From assembly GCA_005889025.1 (NCBI GenBank), contig VBCZ01000248.1, positions 1 through 5,769 on the forward strand: a stretch of 5,769 nucleotides of DNA, written 5' to 3'. This document shows, one piece after another, positions 1 to 5,769 of the stretch. Each line of letters starts with the position of its first letter. Position 1 is the first letter of the stretch. The position numbers and the translations under genes are program-made. The notes under the pieces were generated by a model, which worked only from the letters and a program-made list of their open reading frames with translations, searched no databases and was not told the origin of the DNA. Origin of the DNA: Betaproteobacteria bacterium. GTDB lineage: Bacteria > Pseudomonadota > Gammaproteobacteria > Burkholderiales > Casimicrobiaceae.

Positions 1-2568
1 CGCCGTGACAATTGCCTCGATCGCGGCCTGGCCGGTGCCTTTGACGGCGCCCAGGCCATAGCGCACGTGTTTGTCGTCGACCGGCTCAAAACGGTAGCAC
101 GACTCGTTGATGTCGGGCGGCAGCACGGTAAGCCCAAGCGCGACCGCATCGTCGTACAAGTGGCGCACCTTGTCGGTGTCGTCCATCACCAGCGACAGGT
201 TCGCCGCCATGAACGCCGCGGGATGATGCGCCTTGAAATACGCGGTTTGATACGCGATCAGCGCATAAGCCGCGGCGTGCGACTTGTTGAAGCCGTAGCC
301 CGCGAACTTTTCCATCAGGTCGAAAAGTTGCGTTGCTTTCGCCGACGAAAGCCCCCGGTCGATTGCACCGGAGACGAAGCCCTGGCGGTGCTTGGCCATT
401 TCGTCGGGCAGCTTCTTGCCCATCGCGCGGCGCAGGAGATCGGCTGCACCCAGCGTGTAGCCGCCGATCACCTGCGCGATCTGCATCACCTGATCCTGAT
501 AGATCATCACGCCGTAGGTGGGTGAGAGGATGGGCTCGAGCCTTGCATCGTGGTACTCGAAACGTTCCGCGCCTTGCTTGCGGCGGATATATTCGGGGAT
601 GAGCTCCATCGGCCCCGGCCGGTACAGCGCGACCAGCGCGACGATGTCGTCGAAGCGCTTGGGCGGCGCCTGCAGCAGAAGGTCGCGCATCCCGCGCGAT
701 TCGAACTGGAACACGGCCGTGGTGTTGCCTTTTTTGAATACGTCATAGGCCGCCTTGTCGTCGAGCGGCAGCGTCTCGAGCGTCAGGCTCGAGCCGGGGT
801 CCAGTTTTTTTAGATAGCGCAGCGTCCAGTCGAGGATGGTCAGCGTGGTCAAGCCCAGGAAATCGAACTTGACCAGTCCGACCAGCTCGACGTCGTCCTT
901 GTCGAACTGCGATATCAGCGCCTCCGAGCCGGCCTGAAGATACAAGGGACAAAAATCGGTGAGCTTGCCGGGCGCGATCAGCACGCCGCCGGCATGCATG
1001 CCGACGTTGCGCGGAAGACCCTCGAGCTGCTCGGCGAGGCTCAAGAGCTCGCGCACCTCCTCCTCGGCGGCTTCGCGCTCGTTGAGCAGCGGCTCGGCTT
1101 CACGCGCGTAAATGGTATTTTGGGCAGCGGCCGCGCCGCGGCGCTTGAGCGTGATCGATTTCCCCGGCTGAAACGGGATGAGTTTGGCAATGCCGTCGCA
1201 AAAGGTATACGGAAGGTCGAGCACGCGCCCGACATCGCGCACGACGGCTCTCGCCGCCAACGTGCCGAAAGTGGCGATCTGCGATACCGATTCCGCGCCG
1301 TATTTCTGCTTGACGTAGTCGATGACCCGATCGCGACCGTCCTGGCAGAAGTCGATGTCGAAATCGGGCATGGATACGCGCTCGGGATTCAAGAAGCGCT
1401 CGAAGAGCAGCGTGTAACGCAGGGGGTCGAGGTCGGTGATACCGAGGCTGTAGGCGATGAGCGACCCCGCGCCGGAGCCGCGACCGGGACCCACCGGCAC
1501 GCCGTTCTTCTTGGCCCAGTTGATGAAGTCGGCGACGATCAGGAAATAGCCGGCGTAGCCCATCTGAATGATGGTCTTCGCTTCGAACTCGAGGCGTGCA
1601 GCGTATTCCGGCCGGCGGCTTTCGCGCTCCGCAGCATTCGGGTAGAGCATGACGAGCCGCCGCTCGAGACCCGCTTGCGCCTCGCTCCGCAAATGCTCTT
1701 CGAGTGAAACGCCATCCGGCGTGGGAAACGCCGGCAGATAGTTCTTCCCCAGAGGAATCGTGAGGTTGCAGCGCTGTGCGATGGCGACGCTGTTGGCGAG
1801 AGCGTCGGGCAGGTCCGCAAACGCTTTCGCCATCTCGGCTTGCGTCAGGAAATATTGCGCCGGGGTGAAGCGCTTCGGGCGCCGCGGATCGGCGAGGACA
1901 TAGCCTTCGGAGATGCAGACTCGCGCCTCGTGCGCACGAAACTCGTCGCGCGTGGCGAACTGCACCGGATGCGTCGCGACCACGGGCAGCGCGAGCTCGG
2001 CACCGAGCCGCACCATTGCTGCGGTCAATGCGTCATCCTCGGCGTGACCGGCGCGCTGCACTTCCAGGTAGAAACGCTCCGGGAAGAGCGACGCCCAAGT
2101 TGATGCGGCGCCCTGTGCTCCCCTTGCGTTGCCCTGCAGGAGCGCATGGCCGATATCGCCGCCTGCAAATCCGGACAAGGCGATCACGCCCGCCGTTCCC
2201 TCGCTGAACCATTCGCGTCTGAGCTCGGCGCGGCCGCGGTGCTGATTGGTGCGATACGCTCTGGTAAGCCAATCGGCGATCCGCAGAAAGCCCTCCCGCG
2301 ACTGGCACAGAAGGAGCACTCGATGCGGCGCGTCGCGCTCGGCATCGTGGCTGATCCACACGTCGCAGCCGATGATCGGCTTGATGCCCCTGGCTCGCGC
2401 GGCCTTGTAGAATTTCACCATGCCGAACACGTTGGCGAGATCGGTCAACGCCAGAGCCGGCATGCGGTCCGCTGCCGCTGCCGCGACCGCATCGTCCAGC
2501 CGCACCATGCCATCGACAATCGAGTACTCGCTGTGCAGACGCAGATGGACGAAGCTGGGCATGCTCAT
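1..2568 (-). CDS. dnaE: DNA polymerase III subunit alpha, N-terminal 856 residues (3' end outside window)
   Basis: Catalytic polymerase subunit of the replicative DNA polymerase III holoenzyme; it extends primers on both strands in the cytoplasm. I translated the whole frame and found no stop from the ATG at 2568 to base 1. The N terminus (FVHLRLHSEYS) aligns with E. coli DnaE from its first residues, which fixes the start; a second ATG two codons later is the only near alternative. Domains in order: PHP domain (about 1-270), then palm with GPGRGSGAGS (360-369) and PDFDIDF (401-407, catalytic Asp402 and Asp404). A thumb segment carries about 13 extra residues near 477-489. The third catalytic Asp569 lies in VKFDFLGL; fingers include YRPGPM (649-654) and GYGFNKSHAAAY (757-768). 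The visible part ends in YGLGAVKGTG, where the helix-hairpin-helix region begins, so the beta-clamp site, OB fold and tau-binding C terminus (about 300 residues by E. coli length) are off the left edge. In the PHP metal motif Arg10 replaces a His found in active Thermus-type PHP domains, so proofreading is presumably by a separate epsilon subunit. Confidence 0.98.
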   Translation of the reverse strand, partial: MSMPSFVHLRLHSEYSIVDGMVRLDDAVAAAAADRMPALALTDLANVFGMVKFYKAARARGIKPIIGCDVWISHDAERDAPHRVLLLCQSREGFLRIADWLTRAYRTNQHRGRAELRREWFSEGTAGVIALSGFAGGDIGHALLQGNARGAQGAASTWASLFPERFYLEVQRAGHAEDDALTAAMVRLGAELALPVVATHPVQFATRDEFRAHEARVCISEGYVLADPRRPKRFTPAQYFLTQAEMAKAFADLPDALANSVAIAQRCNLTIPLGKNYLPAFPTPDGVSLEEHLRSEAQAGLERRLVMLYPNAAERESRRPEYAARLEFEAKTIIQMGYAGYFLIVADFINWAKKNGVPVGPGRGSGAGSLIAYSLGITDLDPLRYTLLFERFLNPERVSMPDFDIDFCQDGRDRVIDYVKQKYGAESVSQIATFGTLAARAVVRDVGRVLDLPYTFCDGIAKLIPFQPGKSITLKRRGAAAAQNTIYAREAEPLLNEREAAEEEVRELLSLAEQLEGLPRNVGMHAGGVLIAPGKLTDFCPLYLQAGSEALISQFDKDDVELVGLVKFDFLGLTTLTILDWTLRYLKKLDPGSSLTLETLPLDDKAAYDVFKKGNTTAVFQFESRGMRDLLLQAPPKRFDDIVALVALYRPGPMELIPEYIRRKQGAERFEYHDARLEPILSPTYGVMIYQDQVMQIAQVIGGYTLGAADLLRRAMGKKLPDEMAKHRQGFVSGAIDRGLSSAKATQLFDLMEKFAGYGFNKSHAAAYALIAYQTAYFKAHHPAAFMAANLSLVMDDTDKVRHLYDDAVALGLTVLPPDINESCYRFEPVDDKHVRYGLGAVKGTGQAAIEAIVTA
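775..811 (-). other. Candidate -1 slippery heptamer plus hairpin inside dnaE
   Basis: On the dnaE mRNA the run A_AAA_AAA (811-805) is in the X_XXY_YYZ phase relative to the reading frame (CUA AAA AAA CUG). Eleven bases later CUCGAG (793-788) can pair with a second CUCGAG (780-775) around a 7-base loop, giving a 6-bp stem. A -1 slip would add 20 residues after Lys588 and stop at 743-745, giving about 608 residues that keep PHP, palm, thumb and all three catalytic Asp but lose most of the fingers. The pattern is real; whether it acts is unknown. The spacer is a little long and no upstream Shine-Dalgarno-like stimulator is visible. Confidence 0.25.
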
Positions 2569-2572
2569 GGTG

Positions 2573-2578
2573 TAGAAT
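2573..2578 (+). promoter_or_regulatory. Possible -10 box (TAGAAT) for the small lipoprotein gene
   Basis: TAGAAT differs from TATAAT at one position. It lies 27 bases upstream of the proposed TTG start at 2606 and shares two bases (2577-2578) with the opposing dnaE -10 box, both inside TAGAATTTTA (2573-2582). A matching -35 is not evident: TGGACG at 2546-2551 is the nearest candidate, but the 21-base spacing is too long. Treat as a tentative divergent promoter. Confidence 0.33.
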
Positions 2579-2582
2579 TTTA
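2577..2582 (-). promoter_or_regulatory. Probable -10 box of dnaE (TAAAAT), apparently leaderless
   Basis: Read on the minus strand, TAAAAT is followed by eight bases (TCTACACC) and then the dnaE ATG at 2568. Initiation normally begins about 6-8 bases after a -10 box, so the transcript would start at or within a base or two of the ATG. There is no Shine-Dalgarno sequence in the gap. I see no good -35 hexamer at 16-18 bases; the best is weak. The box lies in a short AT island in otherwise GC-rich sequence. This is an inference from sequence only; a promoter farther upstream is possible. Confidence 0.5.
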
Positions 2583-2605
2583 CTGCGATTCGCGCGCCCG
2601 ATCTG

Positions 2606-2962
2606 TTGGAACTCTATTTCTCCCGCCGTGTTTTTTCTGCCGCGATGCTCGGCGCGATGCTCGTCGCCGGCTGTGCGACAGTCTCCGCGCCGCCGGCGGG
2701 ACCTTCGCCTGCTGTGCCGGGCCGCCCCGAGACTGCTGCGCCGCCGGAAACGCCGGGACGAATTCAGGCGCCTCCGACCACCAGCGTCAATCCACCTACC
2801 AGCGTCAATCTGCAGGGGTTTCCGCTGCCGTACCGGCAGGGCTACGCAGACGGTTGTGCCAGCGTGGGCATGCTCGAGCAAAAGGATGCTGTCCGTTTCA
2901 AGAGCGACGGCCAATATCGAACCGGTTGGCAGGACGGATTCGCCCTTTGCAAGAAGCGGTAA
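2606..2962 (+). CDS. Small uncharacterised lipoprotein with two Y-R-x-G motifs (118 aa)
   Basis: I do not recognise a named function. The N terminus is a lipoprotein signal peptide: SRR at 6-8, a hydrophobic stretch 9-22, and lipobox VAGC with Cys23 as the predicted lipidated residue. Asp is absent at +2 (Ala24), so outer-membrane sorting is likely. Residues 25-68 form a Pro/Thr/Ser-rich linker containing a short tandem repeat. The C-terminal module (70-118) has two similar motifs, YRQGYADGC (76-84) and YRTGWQDGF (104-112). Cys84 and Cys115 could form a periplasmic disulfide. I chose the TTG at 2606 because an in-frame stop lies at 2573-2575, there is no in-frame ATG before codon 14 (2645), and that ATG would remove the two signal-peptide arginines. 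No Shine-Dalgarno is visible, so the start is uncertain. The G-Y-x-D-G-C type of C terminus resembles small hypothetical lipoproteins of other Beta- and Gammaproteobacteria as I recall them. Divergent from dnaE; the next gene is 63 bases downstream. Confidence 0.8.
   Translation: MELYFSRRVFSAAMLGAMLVAGCATVSAPPAGPSPAVPGRPETAAPPETPGRIQAPPTTSVNPPTSVNLQGFPLPYRQGYADGCASVGMLEQKDAVRFKSDGQYRTGWQDGFALCKKR
2780..2810 (+). repeat. Short tandem repeat, 18-bp period, in the lipoprotein linker
   Basis: The 13-mer ACCAGCGTCAATC occurs exactly twice, at 2780-2792 and 2798-2810, offset by 18 bases. This gives about 1.7 copies of a unit encoding Thr-Ser-Val-Asn-Pro-Pro. The period is a multiple of three, so copy-number change would keep the frame and only alter linker length between the lipid anchor and the C-terminal module. 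Confidence 0.85.
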
Positions 2963-3025
2963 ACCGCACATTGGCGCCAGGCTAGTCATTCTTAATCGAT
3001 TCGCGCTGCTCGACGCGACGTCACG

Positions 3026-3886
3026 ATGAGGCCGTCGCAGTCGCTTTTCATCCCGGTGCGCGGGATCGACTATCACGTCAGAACCTGGGGCAACGCGGCC
3101 TCGCCCGGGCTTTTCCTGCTGCACGGCTGGATGGACGTCGGCGCGTCGTTTCAATTCCTGGTCGATGCGCTGCAGCGCGACTGGTACGTGATCGCGCCCG
3201 ATTGGCGGGGCTTCGGACGAAGCGGCTGGTGCGTCGACGGCTACTGGTATGCGGATTACGTCGCGGATCTCGAGTTTCTCGTCGATCATTTCTCGTCGGG
3301 CGAGCCCGCGCGGCTGGTCGGACACAGTCTTGGCGGCAATGTGGTCTGCGCGTACGCCGGCATTCGCCCGCAGCGCGTGCTTCACGCGGTATCGCTCGAA
3401 GGCTTCGGAATCCCTGCGGAGAGTCCCGAGCTTGCGCCCGAAAAGATGGGCAAGTGGCTCAACGCGCTGCGAGATCCTCCGCAGTTCGCGCCTTATGCGA
3501 GCCTCGCCGCCGTAGCCGAGCGTCTGCTAAAGAACAATCCGCGCCTGTCCCGCGAAAAGGCCGAATTCCTCGCCTCTCATTGGGCCGAGGAAACTCCGGA
3601 TGGAAGCGCGCGACTGGTGTCGGATCCCCGCCACAAGCTGCCGTTTCCGACGGTCCACCGAATCGAGGAAACGCTGTCGATATGGCGCCGCGCAACGCTT
3701 CCCGTGTTGTGGGTCGCGGGCAGCGACTCGTTCGTGCACAAGTGGCTCGGTGGCGACGCGGAGTTGGCGCGCCGCATGAAGGCACTTCCGGACTGCCGTC
3801 TCGTTACCCTGGAGAATGCAGGGCATATGCTCCACCATGACCAGCCTGCGGCGGTTGCCGCGGCCATCGAAGCATTCCTCGCCTGA
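3026..3886 (+). CDS. Alpha/beta-fold hydrolase (286 aa)
   Basis: A soluble serine hydrolase of the alpha/beta-hydrolase superfamily, probably cytoplasmic because no signal peptide is visible. Motifs in order: oxyanion-hole HGW (33-35) after the strand GLFLL; RGFGRS (61-66), the usual loop after the third strand; nucleophile elbow GHSLGG (99-104) with Ser101; cap-domain helices about 128-215; acid residue Asp234 in VAGSDS; and catalytic His267 in NAGHMLHHD. The triad is complete and the length is normal for the family. Substrate cannot be read from the sequence: esterase, lipase, epoxide hydrolase-like or C-C hydrolase activities all share this plan. The ATG at 3026 is the only sensible start, since an in-frame stop lies at 2993-2995; no clear Shine-Dalgarno precedes it. 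No strong promoter is visible in the 63-base gap after the lipoprotein gene, so read-through from upstream is possible. The EamA gene follows after one base. Confidence 0.95.
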   Translation: MRPSQSLFIPVRGIDYHVRTWGNAASPGLFLLHGWMDVGASFQFLVDALQRDWYVIAPDWRGFGRSGWCVDGYWYADYVADLEFLVDHFSSGEPARLVGHSLGGNVVCAYAGIRPQRVLHAVSLEGFGIPAESPELAPEKMGKWLNALRDPPQFAPYASLAAVAERLLKNNPRLSREKAEFLASHWAEETPDGSARLVSDPRHKLPFPTVHRIEETLSIWRRATLPVLWVAGSDSFVHKWLGGDAELARRMKALPDCRLVTLENAGHMLHHDQPAAVAAAIEAFLA

Positions 3887-3887
3887 C

Positions 3888-4823
3888 GTGCACCGCCTGA
3901 ACGTAAGCTCGCGCCAACGCGCCTACATCGCGCTGGCCGTGCTCACCGTGATCTGGGGAATGAACTGGCTGGCGATGAAGTTCGCCCTGCAGCGCGCCGA
4001 TCCGGTGAGCTTCAATATCCAGCGCACGCTGCTCGCGATCGTGGTCCTCTTCGGTGCGATGCTGTTGCGGCGCGTTCCGCTGGCGCCGCAGTCGTGGATC
4101 GCAATCATCGTCACCGGTTTTCTTCAGACGACCCTGAACTTCGGATCGACGACGATGGCGGTGGCTTACGGCGCTCCCGTGCGCGTGTCCGTGCTCGTTT
4201 TCACCATGCCGTTCTGGACGTTGTTGCTCGCCTGGCCGGTGTTTGGCGAGCGTGTCCGCGGCGGCCAGTGGCTCGCCGTGCTGCTGGCGCTCGTCGGCCT
4301 GACGCTGGTGGTCGAACCATGGAACTGGCACGAAGAGATCAAGCCGAGGCTGTGGGCCGTGCTCTCCGGTTTCGGGTGGGCGTCAGGAACGATCGCGACG
4401 AAATATTTTCAGCGAGAGAAGCAACTCGACATGCTCAACTTCATCGCCTGGCAAATGGTGGCGGGCATCATTCCGTTTCTGTTTATCCCTCTGTTTCGCG
4501 ATGCGCCGCCGACACGATGGGATGCAGCTTACATTGCGCTTCTGATTTATTCCGGCGCTCTGTGCACTGCCGCCGGGTTTCTGATCTGGATCGCCGTGCT
4601 GCGTGTTCTTCCTGCCGGCACCGCGGCGCTCAACATGCTGGCCATTCCCGCGATCGCGCTGGTGAGCTCGATGCTGGTGCTGGGCGAGCGGCTCTCCGGC
4701 AACGACTGGCTCGGCATCGCATGCATTGCCGGCGGGCTCTTGACGATCTCGCTGCTGGCGTGGCGCGCGGCGCGCCGCAGCGCGTCTGACGTCACATCGG
4801 TGCCCATGATCGAAAGCGGGTAA
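3888..4823 (+). CDS. EamA/DMT-superfamily transporter, 10 TM (311 aa)
   Basis: Inner-membrane permease of the drug/metabolite transporter superfamily; members export or import small metabolites, and the substrate here is unknown. The protein is two EamA repeats, about residues 12-143 and 154-292, giving ten hydrophobic segments. The first carries VIWGMNWLAMK, typical of repeat one. Each repeat has the conserved Gly-Glu-Arg before its last helix (GERV at 120-123, GERL at 266-269). A short basic tail (293-299) ends the protein. The start is a choice: an in-frame ATG at 3816 gives a 335-residue form, but that would overlap the hydrolase by 71 bases, add a non-hydrophobic 24-residue leader, and has GGAG only one base before the ATG. 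The GTG at 3888, one base after the hydrolase stop, gives normal family length and suggests coupling by re-initiation. ATG at 3837 is a third option. The only Met soon after lies inside TM1. Confidence 0.94.
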   Translation: MHRLNVSSRQRAYIALAVLTVIWGMNWLAMKFALQRADPVSFNIQRTLLAIVVLFGAMLLRRVPLAPQSWIAIIVTGFLQTTLNFGSTTMAVAYGAPVRVSVLVFTMPFWTLLLAWPVFGERVRGGQWLAVLLALVGLTLVVEPWNWHEEIKPRLWAVLSGFGWASGTIATKYFQREKQLDMLNFIAWQMVAGIIPFLFIPLFRDAPPTRWDAAYIALLIYSGALCTAAGFLIWIAVLRVLPAGTAALNMLAIPAIALVSSMLVLGERLSGNDWLGIACIAGGLLTISLLAWRAARRSASDVTSVPMIESG

Positions 4824-4840
4824 GCGCGCTGCGCTATAAT
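4810..4840 (+). promoter_or_regulatory. Sigma-70-type promoter for the HlyD-family adaptor gene
   Basis: A perfect TATAAT lies at 4835-4840 in a GC-rich surround. The best -35 candidate is TCGAAA (4810-4815), spaced 19 bases, which is weak and overlaps the last codons of the EamA gene. Transcription would begin near 4847, giving a leader of about 28 bases before the ATG at 4875. This argues that the adaptor gene can be expressed separately from the hydrolase-EamA pair. Confidence 0.6.
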
Positions 4841-4874
4841 TCGCGCGCCTTCCGACGCCATTCCAGTGCAGGAC

Positions 4875-5769
4875 ATGTCCGCCGACGCCGATCTATCCAA
4901 GCTTCGCATCGACCGGTCGCTCGCGCCGGTTCGCACTCGTCGCCGGCGCAGGTGGTTGTGGCTCGGCGGGTTCGCATTGATCGCGGCCGTCGCGGGGGGA
5001 TGGTTTTCCACTCAACCGCGCGCCACGGTCGTGCAGACAACGCCGATCGTAACGACTTATCCGTCCCAACAATTCGTGGTGATCAACTCGACGGGGTACG
5101 TCGTGGCGCAGCACAAGGCGGCAATCTCATCCAAAGCTTCGGGCCGGCTGGAGTGGCTTGGCGTCGCGGAGGGATCGCGGGTCAAGGCAGGCGACCTCAT
5201 CGCGCGGCTCGATGCGCGCGACGTCCAGGCCCAGGTGGAAGCCGCAGCGGCCAACGTCCAGGTCGCGCGAGCGACGATCGCGCAGGCGCAAGCCGAGGAG
5301 CGCGACGCGTCGTCATCGCTCAAGCGAACCCTCGATCTCATCGCGCAGAAGTTCGTGTCGGAATCCGCACTCGACCAGGCGAAGGCGCGCGCCAATCGTG
5401 CCATGGCGGGGACCGCGGGCGCGAAGGCGGCACTGATCTACGCGGAGGCGAACGCGCGCAATGCGCAGGTGTCGGTGGATTACACACAGATCCGCGCGCC
5501 GTTCGACGGCATCATCTTGTCCAAGAGCGCAAACGTTGGCGACATGGTGACACCCTTTTCCTCGGCGGCCGATTCCAAGGGCGCGGTCGTAAGCATGGCA
5601 GATATGAGCACGCTCGAGGTGGAGGCCGGCATGTCCGAATCGGCCTTGTCGAAGGTCCGCGTCGGCCAGGCTTGCGAAATCACCCTCGACGCACTCCCCG
5701 ATTCGCGCTTTCGCGGTACGGTGTCGCGAATCGTGCCTACCTTCGACCGCGCCAAGGCCACGGTGATGA
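4875..5769 (+). CDS. HlyD/MacA-type periplasmic adaptor (membrane fusion protein), first 298 residues
   Basis: Periplasmic adaptor subunit of a tripartite efflux or export system, linking an inner-membrane pump to an outer-membrane channel. I translated the frame to the right edge without a stop. Order: cytoplasmic Arg-rich N terminus (RTRRRRR, 20-26); one inner-membrane anchor about 27-44; first lipoyl half (about 76-113, with ASGRLEWLGVAEGSRVKAGD); a short alpha-helical coiled-coil hairpin (about 114-200, Ala/Gln-rich); second lipoyl half (IRAPFDGIILSKSANVGDMV, 206-225); and the beta-barrel domain from about 236 (MADMSTLEVEAGMSES). The protein breaks off inside the barrel at ATVM. The barrel sequence is most like adaptors paired with MacB-type ABC exporters as I remember them, but an RND partner is not excluded. 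The start is probably the ATG at 4875; an in-frame GTG at 4866 would add three residues, and AGGA at 4870-4873 is too close to the ATG to act as a normal ribosome site. Preceded by its own TATAAT promoter; pump genes are expected just beyond the window. Confidence 0.93.
   Translation, partial: MSADADLSKLRIDRSLAPVRTRRRRRWLWLGGFALIAAVAGGWFSTQPRATVVQTTPIVTTYPSQQFVVINSTGYVVAQHKAAISSKASGRLEWLGVAEGSRVKAGDLIARLDARDVQAQVEAAAANVQVARATIAQAQAEERDASSSLKRTLDLIAQKFVSESALDQAKARANRAMAGTAGAKAALIYAEANARNAQVSVDYTQIRAPFDGIILSKSANVGDMVTPFSSAADSKGAVVSMADMSTLEVEAGMSESALSKVRVGQACEITLDALPDSRFRGTVSRIVPTFDRAKATVM

Noticed and set aside
728..735. Second A-run in dnaE mRNA (C AAA AAA G) as another slippery site
   Set aside because: It has only six A residues and is not in the X_XXY_YYZ pattern, so tandem -1 re-pairing would be poor.
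994..1707. A 237-codon plus-strand open frame antisense to dnaE
   Set aside because: It lies wholly opposite conserved DnaE catalytic sequence and shows no domain features or ribosome site.
2971..2980. Small palindrome TGGCGCCA after the lipoprotein gene as a terminator
   Set aside because: There is no real loop, the stem is tiny, and no T-run follows.
2146..2985. A 279-codon plus-strand frame across the dnaE start and the lipoprotein gene
   Set aside because: It runs antisense through dnaE and then out of frame through the lipoprotein, whose own frame has a clear signal peptide and lipobox.
2033..3385. A 450-codon minus-strand open frame spanning the dnaE start, the lipoprotein and part of the hydrolase
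   Set aside because: It is out of frame with dnaE and antisense to two genes with clear motifs. Its translation is Arg/Ala-rich and low in recognisable structure, as expected of a shadow frame in GC-rich DNA.
4824..4848. GCGCGC strings on either side of the adaptor TATAAT as an operator
   Set aside because: GCGCGC is self-palindromic and common here; there is no longer dyad around the -10 box.
2588..4849. ATTCGCGCGCC occurring upstream of both the lipoprotein (2588-2598) and adaptor (4839-4849) genes, with ATTCGCGC also before the hydrolase (2999-3006)
   Set aside because: The core ATTCGCGC also occurs inside the adaptor coding region, its position relative to the -10 boxes is not constant, and such strings are expected in GC-rich DNA.
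4547..5011. A 154-codon minus-strand frame opposite the EamA end and adaptor start
   Set aside because: It crosses the TATAAT promoter and two real genes on the other strand, with no supporting motif.

Overview
The window looks like chromosomal DNA from a betaproteobacterium. It is GC-rich throughout, coding is dense, and third codon positions are mostly G or C. The DnaE is of the E. coli type, and the -10 boxes sit in short AT islands (TATAATTCGCGC and TAAAATTC styles) that are common in Burkholderiales and Nitrosomonadales-like genomes. The assignment is by resemblance only; no rRNA or other marker is present to fix the genus.

Layout. Positions 1-2568 on the minus strand hold the first 856 codons of dnaE, the catalytic alpha subunit of DNA polymerase III. 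The reading frame is open over this whole length and the C-terminal part lies beyond the left edge. A compact divergent promoter region (about 2569-2605) separates it from four plus-strand genes: a small uncharacterised lipoprotein (2606-2962), an alpha/beta-hydrolase with an intact Ser-Asp-His triad (3026-3886), an EamA/DMT-family 10-TM transporter (3888-4823, abutting the hydrolase), and the first 298 codons of an HlyD/MacA-type periplasmic adaptor (4875 to the right edge), which has its own TATAAT promoter. There is no gene-free stretch longer than about 65 bases.

How the genes relate. dnaE is a housekeeping replication gene facing away from the others. The hydrolase and EamA transporter are separated by one base and are probably co-transcribed and translationally coupled; no shared substrate can be deduced. 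The adaptor very likely starts a separate transporter operon whose pump genes lie to the right of the window. No RNA genes, insertion sequences, CRISPR arrays, attachment sites or convincing intrinsic terminators were seen.

Nothing here amounts to a new defence or mobile system. The points worth a second look are modest: overlapping divergent -10 elements with an apparently leaderless dnaE, an in-phase A_AAA_AAA slippery heptamer followed by a small hairpin inside dnaE, a roughly 13-residue extension in the DnaE thumb, and the two-copy Y-R-x-G motif of the small lipoprotein.
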